This document shows, piece by piece, positions 16,401-28,549 of a stretch of 64,000 bases of DNA (within the stretch, counting starts at the first letter, position 1; each line of letters opens with the position of its first letter). A model generated the notes under the pieces. The model was not told the DNA's origin. It did not search any database and saw only the letters and a program-made list of their open reading frames with translations. Location: NCBI RefSeq assembly GCF_000001735.4, contig NC_003076.8, forward strand, positions 18,107,835 through 18,171,834, in the 5' to 3' direction. A program made the position numbers and the translations under genes. The stretch is from Arabidopsis thaliana (Eukaryota > Streptophyta > Magnoliopsida > Brassicales > Brassicaceae).

Positions 16401-16960
16401 AGTTGTTCATCGTAACTTTGAAAAATCAGTCCGATTTGCGGTTCATCGCCTTGACAGGTACGATTACGAGATAAGGGAGGAAGGCGCAAGTGTCTACCAC
16501 GTGAAGCTTATGGAACGCACATGCTCCTGTAGAGCATTTGATTTGCTTCACTTGCCTTGCCCCCACGCAATAGCGGCTGCAGTGGCTGAAGGCGTTCCAA
16601 TACAAGGACTGATGGCGCCGGAATATTCTGTTGAAAGCTGGAGAATGTCTTACCTAGGTACCATAAAACCTGTACCCGAGGTTGGTGACGTTTTCGCTTT
16701 ACCTGAACCAATAGCCTCTCTCCGCCTCTTCCCGCCAGCCACGCGCCGTCCATCGGGACGGCCGAAAAAGAAAAGAATTACTTCAAGGGGGGAATTCACG
16801 GTAAACGTTATACATTTGGAATTTACTGTAACACCCTTAGTGTTTTAAATTCCTAACAATTGCTCAATCTTCATCTCAGTGTCCCCAGCGACAAGTAACA
16901 CGTTGTTCTCGTTGCACAGGCGCCGGCCATAATCGCGCCACGTGCAAAATGCCCATATAA
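13497..16960 (+). CDS. Mutator-like (MURA) transposase
   Basis: Five exons join in phase: 13497-14162, 14237-14546, 14982-15862, 15991-16800 and 16880-16960, giving about 915 aa. Order: MuDR N-terminal domain (GSWAIGADGTWLF near residue 18), an acidic linker, a WRKY/FAR1-like zinc-binding segment (CKKLMTLTCISETCPWRVY), a DDE transposase domain (VIDGAHLKG near 543, SDRHSS, and NVAESLNAVLKEA with the likely glutamate), a SWIM zinc finger (CSCRAFDLLHLPCPHA near 800) and a CCHC knuckle (CSRCTGAGHNRATC) at the end. It would bind the element ends and cut them for transposition. A further intron appears to sit in the leader, since TGTGTAG precedes the ATG. No stop or frameshift was seen, so it looks complete. 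Confidence 0.9.
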
Positions 16961-17833
16961 AGGTACAATGTTATTTTATACCGTATCATGCTATAGATAG
17001 AAACAACGTTCATACAATTTTTATAATATCATCTGCAGGGGGTGTTGTGTCTCGCGTCTTCTTCATGAGTTATATGTTGTGTTATATAAGCAAGGGGAAG
17101 TCCATCACATATGGATATTATGTAAAAGGAAGGGTCACTTGGTATAATGTACATATTAGCAATTAGATGTGGCAATTAGGGTGGCAACTAAAAGCTACGT
17201 TGAGAATGCAATCAAGGGACCCCAATTCCAGTAAGTGCCGTATAGAAGACCACCTTCTACGGACAAAGGATAATGTTCTGTTTTTTGGCTTTTGTGTAGA
17301 AAAAAACTTTATGTTCCCCCTTTTGTAAACAGACTCATGATATTAAGTAAAGACGCGAGTGTTTAATTATTAATACGTGGTGTAATGTAAAATTCAGATC
17401 CACAGACAAGGGGTTAAATGAGGAAATATATGAAACAAATATAACGAATAGATATAGCACCATTACTGGCAAATTAAAGTCCATAAAAATGTTCAGCCAT
17501 CATGAACTGACATTTTATGTCAAGGATTCCAACAAGATGAAATCATTCCAACCATAAATCAAAATAAGATGCTATTCGAGAAAACCACATGTGATGTTTA
17601 GCAATTGCGTGAGGTAAAACCGGGCACCGAGAGTTGAACAGTTCCACATAGGATTCCTTATGCCACTTCGACTATTTTCTCAGAACCCAATAAGTGCTTC
17701 TGCACCACACATTTCACCCCCCAACTACGCCACATAAATGAGTGAATATATACACTAACAATATTGGACTATATATACATATTGGCTATCAACATCTCCG
17801 TCAATAATAAAACGTCCTTCGGCCTACTTACAC
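16961..17833. other. Non-coding interior of the MULE
   Basis: This holds the 3' end of the transposase gene and a spacer with no supportable coding sequence. The 74-aa open frame at 16942-17166 shows no domain. Confidence 0.4.
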
Positions 17834-18319
17834 ATGCTTGCAAGGGTAGAAATGAGACAGTATCGTCAGAATCCAGTACTCATGCGGGTGGGTGGGCTGT
17901 TCAGAAAACAATTTGACGACGCATTGGAGGCAAATAACCCGGAAGCACATTATCTTGAAGGGCTAAGGTATGCTTGTTGGGAGAAAGATTTAGTCATGGC
18001 AAAAAAACACATTTTTAAAGCTGTAAACAAGGTAGATGAGGCGCTGTTTGTTATGGCTATGTTGTCTATTTGTGGTGGTGAGAAGGAGCTAGGTGAATTT
18101 TTCACTGAACAACTGTTTGCCCTACCTTGGGCCGAAGTATTAGCTATGGGTGATTCTTTATTTTCAGCTCTTGAACGAATGGCTGTGCGCCATGGTACAG
18201 CTTACAAGCTTACATGGAATGGGGCCCATCCTCCATGTGTATCAATCCACAACATATATAATAGATGCGAAGAGTGCTACATTTTCTTTTGTTCAAAAGA
18301 ATTCTGTCGGCGATGTTAG
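17834..18319 (+). CDS. Captured fragment like the C-terminus of At2g35280-type F-box proteins
   Basis: A 161-aa open frame. Residues about 32-80 (NNPEAHYLEGLRYACWEKDL and the alanine-rich helix that follows) resemble the repeat region of the Brassicaceae F-box proteins of the At2g35280 type. The last 30 residues hold a cysteine cluster (CEECYIFFC and CSKEFCRRC). The F-box itself is absent. It lies between the transposase and the Ulp1-like gene, so it is most likely host coding sequence taken up by the MULE (transduplication). I cannot tell whether it is expressed. Confidence 0.55.
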   Translation: MLARVEMRQYRQNPVLMRVGGLFRKQFDDALEANNPEAHYLEGLRYACWEKDLVMAKKHIFKAVNKVDEALFVMAMLSICGGEKELGEFFTEQLFALPWAEVLAMGDSLFSALERMAVRHGTAYKLTWNGAHPPCVSIHNIYNRCEECYIFFCSKEFCRRC

Positions 18320-18849
18320 ATGGTACAAGCTGCACCCAACGTGGAAATCTCGTAACCAGAAGGGAAGCATCCTTTAAAATAATATGCTGTTATTTTATAT
18401 TAACCCGCGTAGCATCTATAAATCACATTCTGTTTGTAAAAAGTACATGTTTTATGTCTAATGTGTTAGTCGTTATGATAATGGTGTCAAATAACGATAT
18501 TACATTAAAATGGCGTGATATGTACCTATATTACATGTTTTATATTGACTTTTTGATCATGTTAATCTGTCTAAGGTGTATAATCCAAAATATTTTTAAA
18601 CGGGTCATTATTATTGCAAAGTTTACAACCGGGTAAGTCCTAAATATCAACTAAGCCACAGTTAGAATGCATCTATATTTAAACGAATCATGAGGTAAAT
18701 ATAAAACGCACGGTACATATTAGAATTGCAGTGACATATGTTTACTACACAAAACAGGTGCATAGAAAGAACATTAGGTACTCAACTGTTAGGTGTCTAA
18801 TATATTACAGAGTCAGGTAATAGAAGGTAAACACACTAGAACATTTGGG

Positions 18850-21800
18850 TCAGACAATCCCATTAGCTAATTCAAAACCGGCAATGAAATATTTGTTAGC
18901 AGCAGTCACCACATCAGCATGCTTCACTTCTTTGCAAGCCTGAATCCCACCATTGGCATGGGCTTCAATTAAACGAGCTGCCATGACTCCAGAATATTTT
19001 ACAGAATCTGCCTGTGGAATATCATTTTCTCTGTGAACCGCAAGAGATTTCAAACGAAGTTTCTTTTCCCCAGCCATTTTAATAGCAAATCGAAATAGAT
19101 ATGGTAACATTTCAGCAAGGGGCAAAAGCACTTTCTTCAATTTTGTTTCACGCCATAATCCTGTATAGCAGTCGAGGACGCTAATGATCCTTGCACTCAT
19201 ATCAACACAAAGCCCTACCCAATGCTGTAAATCAATGAGAAATGGAATGTAGACCACAGCAGAACCTGTAGGGGTACATTCAAGTAGGTCGTGATCAAAC
19301 CCATACATTCCCTTATCAGCAGACTTGACGAATTTTGGGTAATGCTTGGATAATTCAACCACAAATGTTGAATCAATGAATGAAACGGCTTGGTGCTTTT
19401 CAATGATATTATTTGCACACCAGTTAATCCTTATGCTATTAATGAAGATGTCCATAACCTGTAAATAGAGTAGAACGCATATTAGGTGTTTAAGGCAAAC
19501 CCTATGTTTATAGAGCACTATGTAATCTTTTTTACCCACATGATATTTATCATACCATTTTGGGTACAACGGTCTTGAACTCAACAATCTCACGCAACTC
19601 AATGGCGGAAAGTGTTCGACAAGCCCCAAAATCAATGTCCCTAATAACAGCCATATGCATAAGTTTTAAGTAATATGAGTCAAACAAAATAAAATAGCAT
19701 AAGGTTGGAATTAATACCCAGACATGCCATATAAGCGATTTATCTTGTTCTTACGGCTAACATCATGCCCAAAAGTAACAGACCTACCGCTTGTGGAAGA
19801 GGCTATTACGGATTCATGTTGGAGCTGTGAGCAACGTAAACGTGATTAGAAAATCAGATGTTATCTTAATAATCAGGAAATTAGAGTTTGCATAATCCTA
19901 AACATTCTGTGTTAAACTTAATGGCATGTAATTTGTTCTAAAACCTTGATGTTTGTACGGGCAAAACACTTACAATATGACAAAACTTTTTAAATATTTT
20001 TTTGTTATATTAGGTAAAACCCTGAACCATGCTGAAAATACATGATGTATCGCAAAATATAACCGTGTGCATATTAAACCAGTGTTTTGTTTTTAAAAAC
20101 CATGAATAAGTAAACTTGACCTACCACAAAACTACGAAATCCATATTTAACAATATCTTAACCATTCATGCACCCAAACTAGACCTAACACAAAACTATG
20201 AAATCCATATTTAACACTAGCTAAACGCATTTATGCAACCTTGCCATCAGGGTCCACAATATCATTTGTTGGGGCTGGCAGGGACGGTTCAGATATCATC
20301 GGCATTTGGCTTAAATTGGCCTAAAATAAGAAACAGTTGCATGTAATTAGTTTGTTAGTGGTAACGAGAGTAAAAAATAATGAATTATATGATCTAACAT
20401 TATCGGCTGTAGCAGGTGGGTCAGCAAGTCCTTCTCCATCTTTATCTGAAGCACCGTCATCAACCATTGGCCCGGGGGTTGACTTACATTGGGCAGTCAA
20501 ATCAGACTCTATCTGCAAGGCAAACAACAGACGTTAGAGCCAATACACGGAAAAAAAAAAACATAAAAACTATATGAGAAGGTTTGAACTCACTATGCAT
20601 GGGATGGTGTACTGCAACTCTGGCTGACCTACATTGTATGCAACACCATCCATGTCAACAAGCACCACATATGGATCAGGGAGGCTGGGCTCAGATTCAA
20701 AGAACTCATTGACGTCTGTGGGAGGAGGAAGCAAACACTGAGTATGACTCGCTGCAGCTGGAATAGGTTTATCAGGGCTAGTTTGGATATCATCAAGGCC
20801 CTCTCCACCTATCCCATCACCGGGGGCATCAACCAAGATATTATCTTGATGGGATACAGTTTTATCACCAGAAACAGACTTTTCCGCAAACATATCGTCT
20901 AATTCTTTAGCCGGCAGAGTGGAAGAGCCAATGTCATGAATCCCATCTCTAGCTGACTCATCCTCAGTGGTATCAGTCACCACCCCTCCAACTTTGTTGA
21001 TATTGACAGCTTCAGGGGATACATGTTTATCAGCAGAAACAGACTTTTCAGCTGAACTGTTGTCTACTGCTGGCGTCAGGATGGTGGCTGCTGTTGGGCC
21101 ATTGTTGCCTCTCTTCCGTTTCTGTTTGTTATGAAAACAATACTTGAATTAGGAAGAACTCTCATAAAATACAGAATATTTACAAAACTGTTAAACGTAT
21201 ACCAGAGAACTACGCAATCCAGGCCTAGTCGGTGGGGATAAGCGACCTATGGGGGTTGTAGTCTGTGTAGGTTCTGCGTCGTTAATATCATGCATCACTT
21301 CACCTAAGACTTGATCAATAAATCCAGAACCACTGTTCTCCTTCGACTGGGCTACCCTGCCATTATCCAAAACAACAAGGGAGGATCCCTTCTTCCCACC
21401 TAATCCCTCACCCACATCTCTTGACTTAGGACCACTGTGACGCTTATTCTTCCTGCCATGGCTTTCCCTCAACAAGCTGCTCAATCTAGCCTCTGAATCA
21501 GCTATAGCCTTCAACATACGCGACTCCATACGCTTGTCTTTCATGTCAATGTAATTTTTAATCGAATCTGGTATGTGAACCTGCCCTTTAGTTTTACGGG
21601 GTTTAGAAGAGCCAGGCAAGGAAGCATCAGGTTGTATGGTATCCTCATCAACACAATCATAAGTGCTACATACATCACTGTTGTCATTCCTTTCATCGGG
21701 TAGCGAATCAGGGACAACACCACCTGAAAACATGGACCCCTTGAATATGTGCTCCTCTTTTATTAGTTGCAACATGTAGTCAACAGATAGATCTTCTTCG

Positions 21801-23291
21801 TCCTCGACCCAACCTGACTTGAAAGCGTCACCAGTCGGTGTTCCACTCCAAATAGAAACGACTTTAATCTGAAAAACAAAGAGTTAGACTTTAGCCACAT
21901 GATATTATGTTTTATTACATGTACTAAAAGTATTTATACTGTTACTAACAGTGAAATATAGATTATGTACCCATGTGCTCCTTAAAAACAACATGTTATT
22001 TCATCATATAACCAGATGTTGTAATGCATACCGCCATACGTGACTTACTAAGGTAACAGGGTATGGTTATTAAAAAGAACTGTGATCATATTTAAAACCA
22101 TGCAGTTTTTGCATAAATCATGATATAAATAATAAATAGTAAATCAGCACATATTAAAAAAAAACTTAACCACATGCTACACATTTACAGCCATGTTATG
22201 ATTATTCTAAAGAAACTGTGATCAGATTTAAAACCATACAATTTATACAGAAATCATGATATAAATAACAAATAGTAAATCAACACATATTAAAAACCTA
22301 AGCCACATGCTACACGTTTACACAGAATGATATGAATCTATAATTGTATGTTTTTGATAGGAAAAGAAGAGGTTTTCATGATAAAAACGAGCATATGAAA
22401 ATTAATTTACGAGAGCAGAGATGCATTGCTCACCTGAGACTGCCGGTCGACTTTCCAAACAAGATCCAACTTCAAACTCCATAAGCGCTCAATTTCCGTA
22501 TCTGTTTCCTCCATTTCTGAGTCACTATCTTCAACGGCTTCAGGGAATTGCAATTCTCTGATTCGAGGAACACTTTGCAGTAGCAAAAGTTGGAGTGCGT
22601 GTGGGAAACCTTGAACGGTGATAGATTTCCGCATAAGTTTATCAGCTCCCCTTGCAGTAACACTCTTCAACGTCATTAGGAATGACATAGTCCCCCAAGG
22701 AAAATTTAGAAACATGTCTAAATTTTCTGCCATGTCCGCATGGACCGGAGAGATTTTACTTCTACCCGAGGTTGGGCATAAAACGCCATCAATCAAGGCC
22801 AGCACAGCGTAACGTAAACGAATTCCTTGATCTTGAACCACTCGCTTCTTCAGCCTGCCAACAACCCACTCAACAGATACATCACTGCGGTCAAATAGGC
22901 TGTACCAATACTTGCCAGGCGCCAATTTTCGTTTCCCTTTCCTCTCTTTCATACGAGGCGGTTTGTCGCAGTTCAAACCGGTAACATTTTGAAACTCAGA
23001 AATGGAAAACCGAACAGGGGATCCAGAGAAAATTACCCAAATTTCTTGTTTCTTCCTAACAACAAGCTGCCTCGTTAGCAAAAAGTGAATAAGCTTCCCA
23101 GAATACGCGGCGCTTTCGGAGAAATCAAATAATTTCCCAAACTGAGATTCCCGGAGAATTTTCATGTCCTCCGCATCTAACGCGTTAGCGATGTCATCTA
23201 TCAAAGACAGTTCACTGTAGGACTGCACTCTCTCACCGTTGGGCTCGGATCCAGACCTAAACAATCGACGGGGTAAAGAGTTGTTCATCAT
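18850..23291 (-). CDS. DUF1985/Ulp1 (C48)-like protein carried by the MULE
   Basis: Eight exons read in phase on the minus strand: 23291-22434, 21868-21203, 21121-20594, 20512-20399, 20320-20240, 19824-19718, 19640-19556 and 19458-18850, for about 1015 aa. The N-terminal 290 residues are a DUF1985 domain (SGKLIHFLLTRQLVVRKKQE). The middle is low-complexity and acidic. The C-terminus is a Ulp1/SENP-type cysteine protease fold (WVGLCVD after the catalytic His, then SVLDCYTG). Such proteins are the hallmark of Kaonashi MULEs. The position of the nucleophilic Cys (usual D-C-G-V) reads Y-S-G-V here, so SUMO-protease activity is doubtful. The reading frame otherwise looks uninterrupted. Confidence 0.85.
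19825..20239. other. Long intron of the Ulp1-like gene
   Basis: AT-rich sequence with AACACAAAACTA-type repeats. No separate gene is seen, and in-phase exons lie on both sides. Confidence 0.5.
21869..22433. other. First intron of the Ulp1-like gene
   Basis: An AT-rich stretch of 565 bp bounded by in-phase splice sites. It contains an imperfect duplication: a segment with AACCATGCAGTTTTTGCATA near 22095 recurs near 22230. No gene is seen in it. Confidence 0.55.
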
Positions 23292-23999
23292 CTACAAGTC
23301 GAACCCTTTTCTGCACAAAATAGAAGTTTATAAATCAGAAACAGTATGTACCTAAGATTTCAGTTAATCGGAATATAGATTGGAGAAATAAAGAAGTTGA
23401 TGGCGATCGAGAACGTTGAATAGCTTAAACCGCATATATTTGTGAAATTACCTGTAGCCCGATGGAATTGATTGCCTAACTGCGAGATTGAATCTAAAGA
23501 AACGATATGTATGAGAAACAATATAGATTTGAAATAGATATTCGGAGAGTTTGCAGAATCTATGGGTAGAGAACGGAAGACGTTTCCTCTCGGAAAACCA
23601 GCAAATGAAGCGGCGCTAGGTTTTTTTTTGGAGCTCCTGATATTTCAAAAAATTCGATAATAAATCGATTTCTCGAAATTAAAATCTATATCGTTTGCGT
23701 CCACATACAGCATTGCTCTTACCAAGGTTTTCAAAATTCAAATTTCTGCAATCATACGCCTATACACCTATATGTCCCCTAACCAAGAACACAGTTATAG
23801 GGGGTTGCGGGTAATTTCAGATACGTCTCCGACAGACACTATAGACTCATAGTTAGTTTCTATATTATTATTGATTTCATGGTCATCTAGTGCATATACC
23901 CATAAATAAATTCCTAATTCAAAATCATAACCCTAGATTATTATTATGCTTCATAACACTTGAATTGAAATATATTGTATTATAATTTGGATTGATACT

Positions 24000-24230
24000 T
24001 TGACATTCTAGAAGTAGACTAGAATAGTACACCAAATGGGTACACTATAATAGTACACCAAGTGAGAACACTAGAACAGTACACCAGTAGTACACAAGAC
24101 TAGTACACAAGACTAGTACACTAGACTAGTACACCAAATGCGTACACTATGATAGTACACAAAGTGAGAACACTAGAACAGTACACCACTTCGGTACATT
24201 AGACTAGTACACTAGCCAAGATAGAATACT
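24000..24230 (+). repeat. Right subterminal GTACAC-rich repeat block of the MULE
   Basis: The same motif sentence as at 11211-11410, in direct rather than inverted orientation, with local expansion of ACTAGACTAGTACAC units. Confidence 0.8.
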
Positions 24231-24481
24231 AAACAAAAGACGTCGTGACCAACCATGGAGAATCTTCGCCGGAGAACTTGTTCAAGTGATTTGAAAGTCT
24301 GAATTTTTTCGCAGTTAATAGCCTTTCCTGGCCTAGTTTTATCAACCTTGAAATCCCACCAACCATTGGAGTAGCAAATCCACCGGCCGACCATGGAGAC
24401 GCAGGATTCATCGTCCCCTGAAAAAACGAAAACAGAGTCATCGTCTCCATCGTTATTTGTTGGCCGTACACTCAATTTCAT
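24212..24481 (-). pseudogene. N-terminal piece of a second Mutator-like transposase
   Basis: An ATG at 24481 opens an 89-aa frame containing SGDDESCVSMVGRWICYSNG and WWDFKVDKTRPGKAINCEKI, the pattern of the N-terminal domain of other Arabidopsis MURA proteins (SGDDE-C--L-VG-W then W-F-VD). It differs from the full transposase at 13497 and has no transposase core after it. It is either a captured fragment or a relic of the outer element. Confidence 0.6.
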
Positions 24482-24915
24482 AAACTGTAAAGCTTCTTAT
24501 GATAACTCATACCTTCCATCTCGACAGATTTTGACAATGTGTGTATGATTTTCGAAGTGATGAGGGTTTATCTTCTTTTGACAATGACGACTTCAGAGAA
24601 GATGTCGACGACGAGAGAAGTTTATGTTCAACGAGGGTTTAGGAGATAAGTTTATGTTTGGTTTCAATGTCTTGAGGACAAATGAGTTTGAGTTTTGTGA
24701 TATTAGCCCATGACAAATCTTGAATTTTGAATGATATTGGGCTGGTTTGAATTTGGTCCATTAGTTTTCATCAAAACACAAGAGGGGTAAAACGGTCTTT
24801 GACTATTTGCTGTATTAGAGGAGGGCTGTATTAGAGAGGACAGAAGAAACTACCCTATCAGCCTATTTTTTAAAAAACTGTCTAGTTCTCAAATTATTTC
24901 TCTAAAAACTGCCTA

Positions 24916-25309
24916 GTTCTCAACTTATCTCATTATACTTCTAATCTAGAAGGGCATATTTTTAGTCATAACTCATTTTTCACTTTTTGTTGTTTACTTA
25001 CACATATTAATGCATTTTAACTTTATTTGTCTTTGCCCATCAATAATTCAAAGATTATTATTCTATGGTTTTTATTGTCCATGCACTTGTTTTTAACTAT
25101 TTTTAGTCAGTTTTAATCATTTCTTTATACATTTTTAGACTTTGAATTTCAGTCACAATAGTTTATATATGATCTGATTTGTGTTGTTAAAAATTTATTT
25201 ATAAATTATTCCGGTAAAGTTTTCTTACTTAAATATTGAACTACATTTTGTGTGATATATAGTTGTTAAAAAATCATTTTTATACATTAAATTATATTTT
25301 TATTTTGCC
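24916..25309. other. Spacer to the right of the MULE
   Basis: AT-rich with no coding signal. It may contain the former 3' flank of LAZ5, displaced by the element. Confidence 0.4.
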
Positions 25310-25850
25310 TATGGCATCAAAAACCTTTGGCACGGCTCTGTGTACGCCGAATGATGAATGTGTAAGTGACGAGGAAGAAGATGAAGGCACTGGGCTTACT
25401 AATGGGCTGCGTCCGAGACAGTCCTCACGTGTAAGGAAGCCCAATAAGAAGTATTTGGATTAAGAGAGACTTCGTCTCCACATTTTCAAGTTCTGCAAAT
25501 AAGTGTGGAAGTGGTCTCCCTAATTGTTAGGAACCATTATCACCTCTTTCCCATTATTTCCCAAATTGTAGGACTGGTGTTCACTCCATTGCATTGTTGT
25601 TTTGTTCTTCTATTTAAGAAATGAAAAAGCCAAAAAGAGGCAATATCGATTGCCCAAAAATCTGAGTCTCATTGTTCTTTCTTTCAAGCTTTCTTTTACC
25701 TTCGGTACTAAAATTGTGATACGACGAGGTCATATCTATCACCGAACCAGGTAACTATTAAGTGGATAACGTCTCTGTTGAAGCGAATGGCCATGAAACC
25801 TTTCGGTAAAAAGTCCTGGTTTAAGATAATACAGATTATAGTTCTATCAT
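25310..25850 (+). mobile_element. Probable LTR-retrotransposon remnant
   Basis: A short open frame ends in an acidic stretch and RPRQSSRVRKPNKKYLD, which resembles a basic linker in retroelement polyproteins. It is followed by an LTR-like stretch starting TGTTAGGAACC near 25528 with a TATTTAAG promoter-like box near 25612. It is an old, broken piece with no full domains. The family is not certain. Confidence 0.35.
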
Positions 25851-26745
25851 AATTTTGTCAGTTTGCACTGTAACCATTTGCTTTAAAAATGTGAAGATTT
25901 AAAACTGGTTTGTCTTGCCTTATTGATTAAAAAGCAAAAATCATTAATAAGATCCTCTCTGATTCATTTTATTTCTTCTACATTGGGATCTTCATACGAA
26001 TTGGGCATTGGCAAGACACGGCCGAGCTGCAGAATATCTATAGCCACCGGCAATGGATTGACTAGTGTCCCTTAAGTTCCGTGAAGTTAATTAAGAAAAT
26101 AGCCGGCTTTACCCGGGACACATATGCATACTACTCAACTATTTTTTTAAAACAAATATTTTAACAAAGATTTAATGCGTTCTAAATCCCAGGGCATTTT
26201 TGTGTGTTAACGTCTTCCGCAAGGTACCTCCGACCAGTGACCAACCACCGTTCTATCGCCAACTTTAGATTTCGAGGGGTCAATGTCTGTATAGATGGCT
26301 TCAAGCGGAACAGGGGAAACTTACAAGTTACAACACCTCTTGAAAAAATTTATGTACTCGAAATTTCGGGTTTGATCTTCTCCAAGAGGTTCCCAAAGTC
26401 AAATAGTGCTTGGAGGAACTAGTGAAGATTGACTGCAAACATAACCGCCCACACCTCAGAAAGTCAGAGATAATATTTCGTGATACTTCATGAATGATGG
26501 AAACTTGGGGTTTAATTAGGTCCCAAATTTTTCGGTATATGTGATTAAAAGGGTTTAAAAGTCTTAGGTAAAGAAACATTAAAAGCCAATTCGGTTTTAT
26601 TGTTTGTGTTATGTTACTAGAGTACCTTACACTATTTCGTGTCTTTGATCTTAATTTTAAATCGCATGGATGATCCCTAGCTAGAATAATTGTATCATAA
26701 GCAAAATGATCAAGAGTGGGGCTCACTTGTCTAATGCGTTTTTTG
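25851..26745. other. Intergenic spacer
   Basis: No gene or clear repeat was recognised. Short open frames at 26204-26726 on either strand have no domain. Confidence 0.4.
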
Positions 26746-26746
26746 C

Positions 26747-26966
26747 AGCATCTCTAACCCTACTCTATTTTTTCTCTAAAACTCTATTTTAGAATACATT
26801 GGCTTCAACTTCTCTCTATATGTTACTCTAAAATATAGTAAATGGTAGGATTGTTCTAGATATATAGTAACTCTATTTTATTTACACTGCCTCTATTTTA
26901 GAGTGATACATTGGAAAGAAATCATGCTCTATTTTAGAATTACATTGAGATGGTCTCAATGATTTT
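26747..26966. mobile_element. Possible MITE
   Basis: A stretch of about 220 bp rich in CTCTATTTTAGA motifs. The two ends are imperfect inverted versions of each other (AGCATCTCTAAC at the left, GAGATGGTCTC at the right). It has no coding capacity. The family is not assigned. Confidence 0.35.
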
Positions 26967-27660
26967 TTTTATATCTTATGAATGCCATTATGACTTGTGA
27001 TCTGTGTGTGGATATAAGTAAAGTCTAACTATACAGGTGGGGTATTAATTGATTTCTTGATGATTTTTATAGTTGATATATATGTGATTATTTTTGTCTA
27101 ACTAGCAGCTAGCTATGAGAACATTAAATTAATTTATTGTCTTATAACCGAGAAGAGTACTATATACTTCTGTTGGCCCGGTCTCGTTGGTTTCTCTGAT
27201 GCATATTGCGTAACGGGTTTTGGTGTTTTCGTGGAGAGTTAAAAGCGGTTAAGAAAGAGCTTCACATACATGATCAGTGATTAGCAAGTTTTGTTGCCTC
27301 GCAATTGGTTATATGAGACATTTTAAGAATGCTAAGTGGTTATTTGATTTTCTTGTTTTAGTTGTATGATATTTTATTGTATTGACATGGATTACTACTG
27401 TGTCTCTTTGTCTAGTTTTTGTTTTGTTTTTTGATTGTGTAACCAACTACCCAGTTTTGCAGTTAAGATTATATGGATTAATTTAAGGCTCACTCAAATC
27501 CGGTCAACTATTCTAATCTTCTTTGTAGATCAATGATTAATAATGGAATCAATTATGATTAAGTAAAACACAATGAAACCATTGAATCAAACGTTCTTAC
27601 AGAAAAAAATACTTCTTGTTTTTCCTCAGCAAATAGTTTCCTCAAAAACCATTACCTTCC
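26967..27660. other. Upstream region of the first short TIR gene
   Basis: No coding signal was recognised. It presumably holds the promoter and leader of the TIR gene starting at 27661. Confidence 0.4.
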
Positions 27661-28549
27661 ATGGGCGCCTCCTTCTCCCTCTTTACCGACGTTGGACCGA
27701 TCCCGCCTCAGTATCAAGTGTTCATCAACTTCCGAGGCGAAAAACTTCGTGATGGGTTCCTAGGGTTTCTTGTGGATGCTCTTTTAAAAGAGAATGTCAA
27801 CGTTTTTATAGATGATCATGAGCTTAGAGGCAGAGATCTTGATCATCTCTTCAGTAGGATCGAGGAATCGAGAGTCGCATTGACAATCTTCTCCAAGAAC
27901 TTCACCAACTCAAGATGGTGCTTAGATGAGCTTGCTAAGATCAAAGAATGTGTGGATCAAGAAAGTCTTACAGTGATTCCTATCTTCTTTAAGATGAAAA
28001 CAGACGATGTGAAGAAACTGAAGGGGAATTTTGGAGACAACTTCCGGGACCTGAAGTTAACGCATCGCGGCGAGCCTGAAACTTATCGGAGATGGAAAGA
28101 TGCTATACTGTATGTTTCTAAGAAAACTGGCTTGTCTTCGTCACGATACAGGTCTGGACTTTGTCCCTTTGCTTATGTTCTTTGTTGGAAACTTGGAATA
28201 CTCTGTTTCTTGACTCTGTTCTTGGTTAGTTCAGGACATAAGCTTGTTCACTGACAGATCTTTTGAACTCTGTTATGACAGTCGCCAGAATGATTTGGTC
28301 AACACAATCGTCGAGGAGGTTAAGAAAGTTCTAAACGATATCGCCGAGATCGAACGACAAATTGCTGAAGAGAAGCGCAACCATTTGGCGGCAAGAACAG
28401 ATGAATTGATTAGACTTGTTGTCCGGTTCCTAAGTCTGTTTCTTCTTTTTACAATAGTTTTTGGTCCTTATGTTTTAGGCCTTCTCACTTTTTTCTCTTT
28501 TCTTGTGGGTCGTTTGATAATCAATCGAGCTGTGGAAAGTGAGTGGTGA
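27661..28549 (+). CDS. TIR-only protein with membrane tail (likely At5g44900)
   Basis: Two exons, 27661-28151 and 28282-28549, give 252 aa. Residues about 18-165 are a TIR domain (FINFRGEKLRDGF, then WCLDELAKI with the NADase-type glutamate). The second exon codes a charged helix (VNTIVEEVKKVLNDIAEIER) and one or two hydrophobic segments (VVRFLSLFLLFTIVFG onward) near the C-terminus. NBS and LRR are absent by design, since the gene ends cleanly. TIR enzymes cut NAD+ to make immune signals; the tail suggests membrane anchoring. It is the first of three similar genes in tandem with the same two-exon layout, so all three arose by local duplication. Confidence 0.88.

Larger units (their letters stand above)
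10778..24915. mobile_element. Large Mutator-like element of KI/Kaonashi type
   Basis: Inverted ends of about 45-50 bp share TAGGCAGTTTTTAGA and TTTGAGAACTAGACAGTTTT (left about 10778-10825, right about 24863-24915). The right end carries an extra partial copy of the motif. Inside are a plus-strand transposase, a captured gene piece, a minus-strand DUF1985/Ulp1-like gene, GTACAC-rich subterminal repeats on both sides and a three-copy 240-bp tandem repeat. Ulp1-carrying MULEs are known in Arabidopsis as Kaonashi elements. I found no clear 9-base target duplication. The subterminal repeats lie inside the inverted ends and in direct orientation, so an inner element nested in an outer one is possible. 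Confidence 0.75.
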
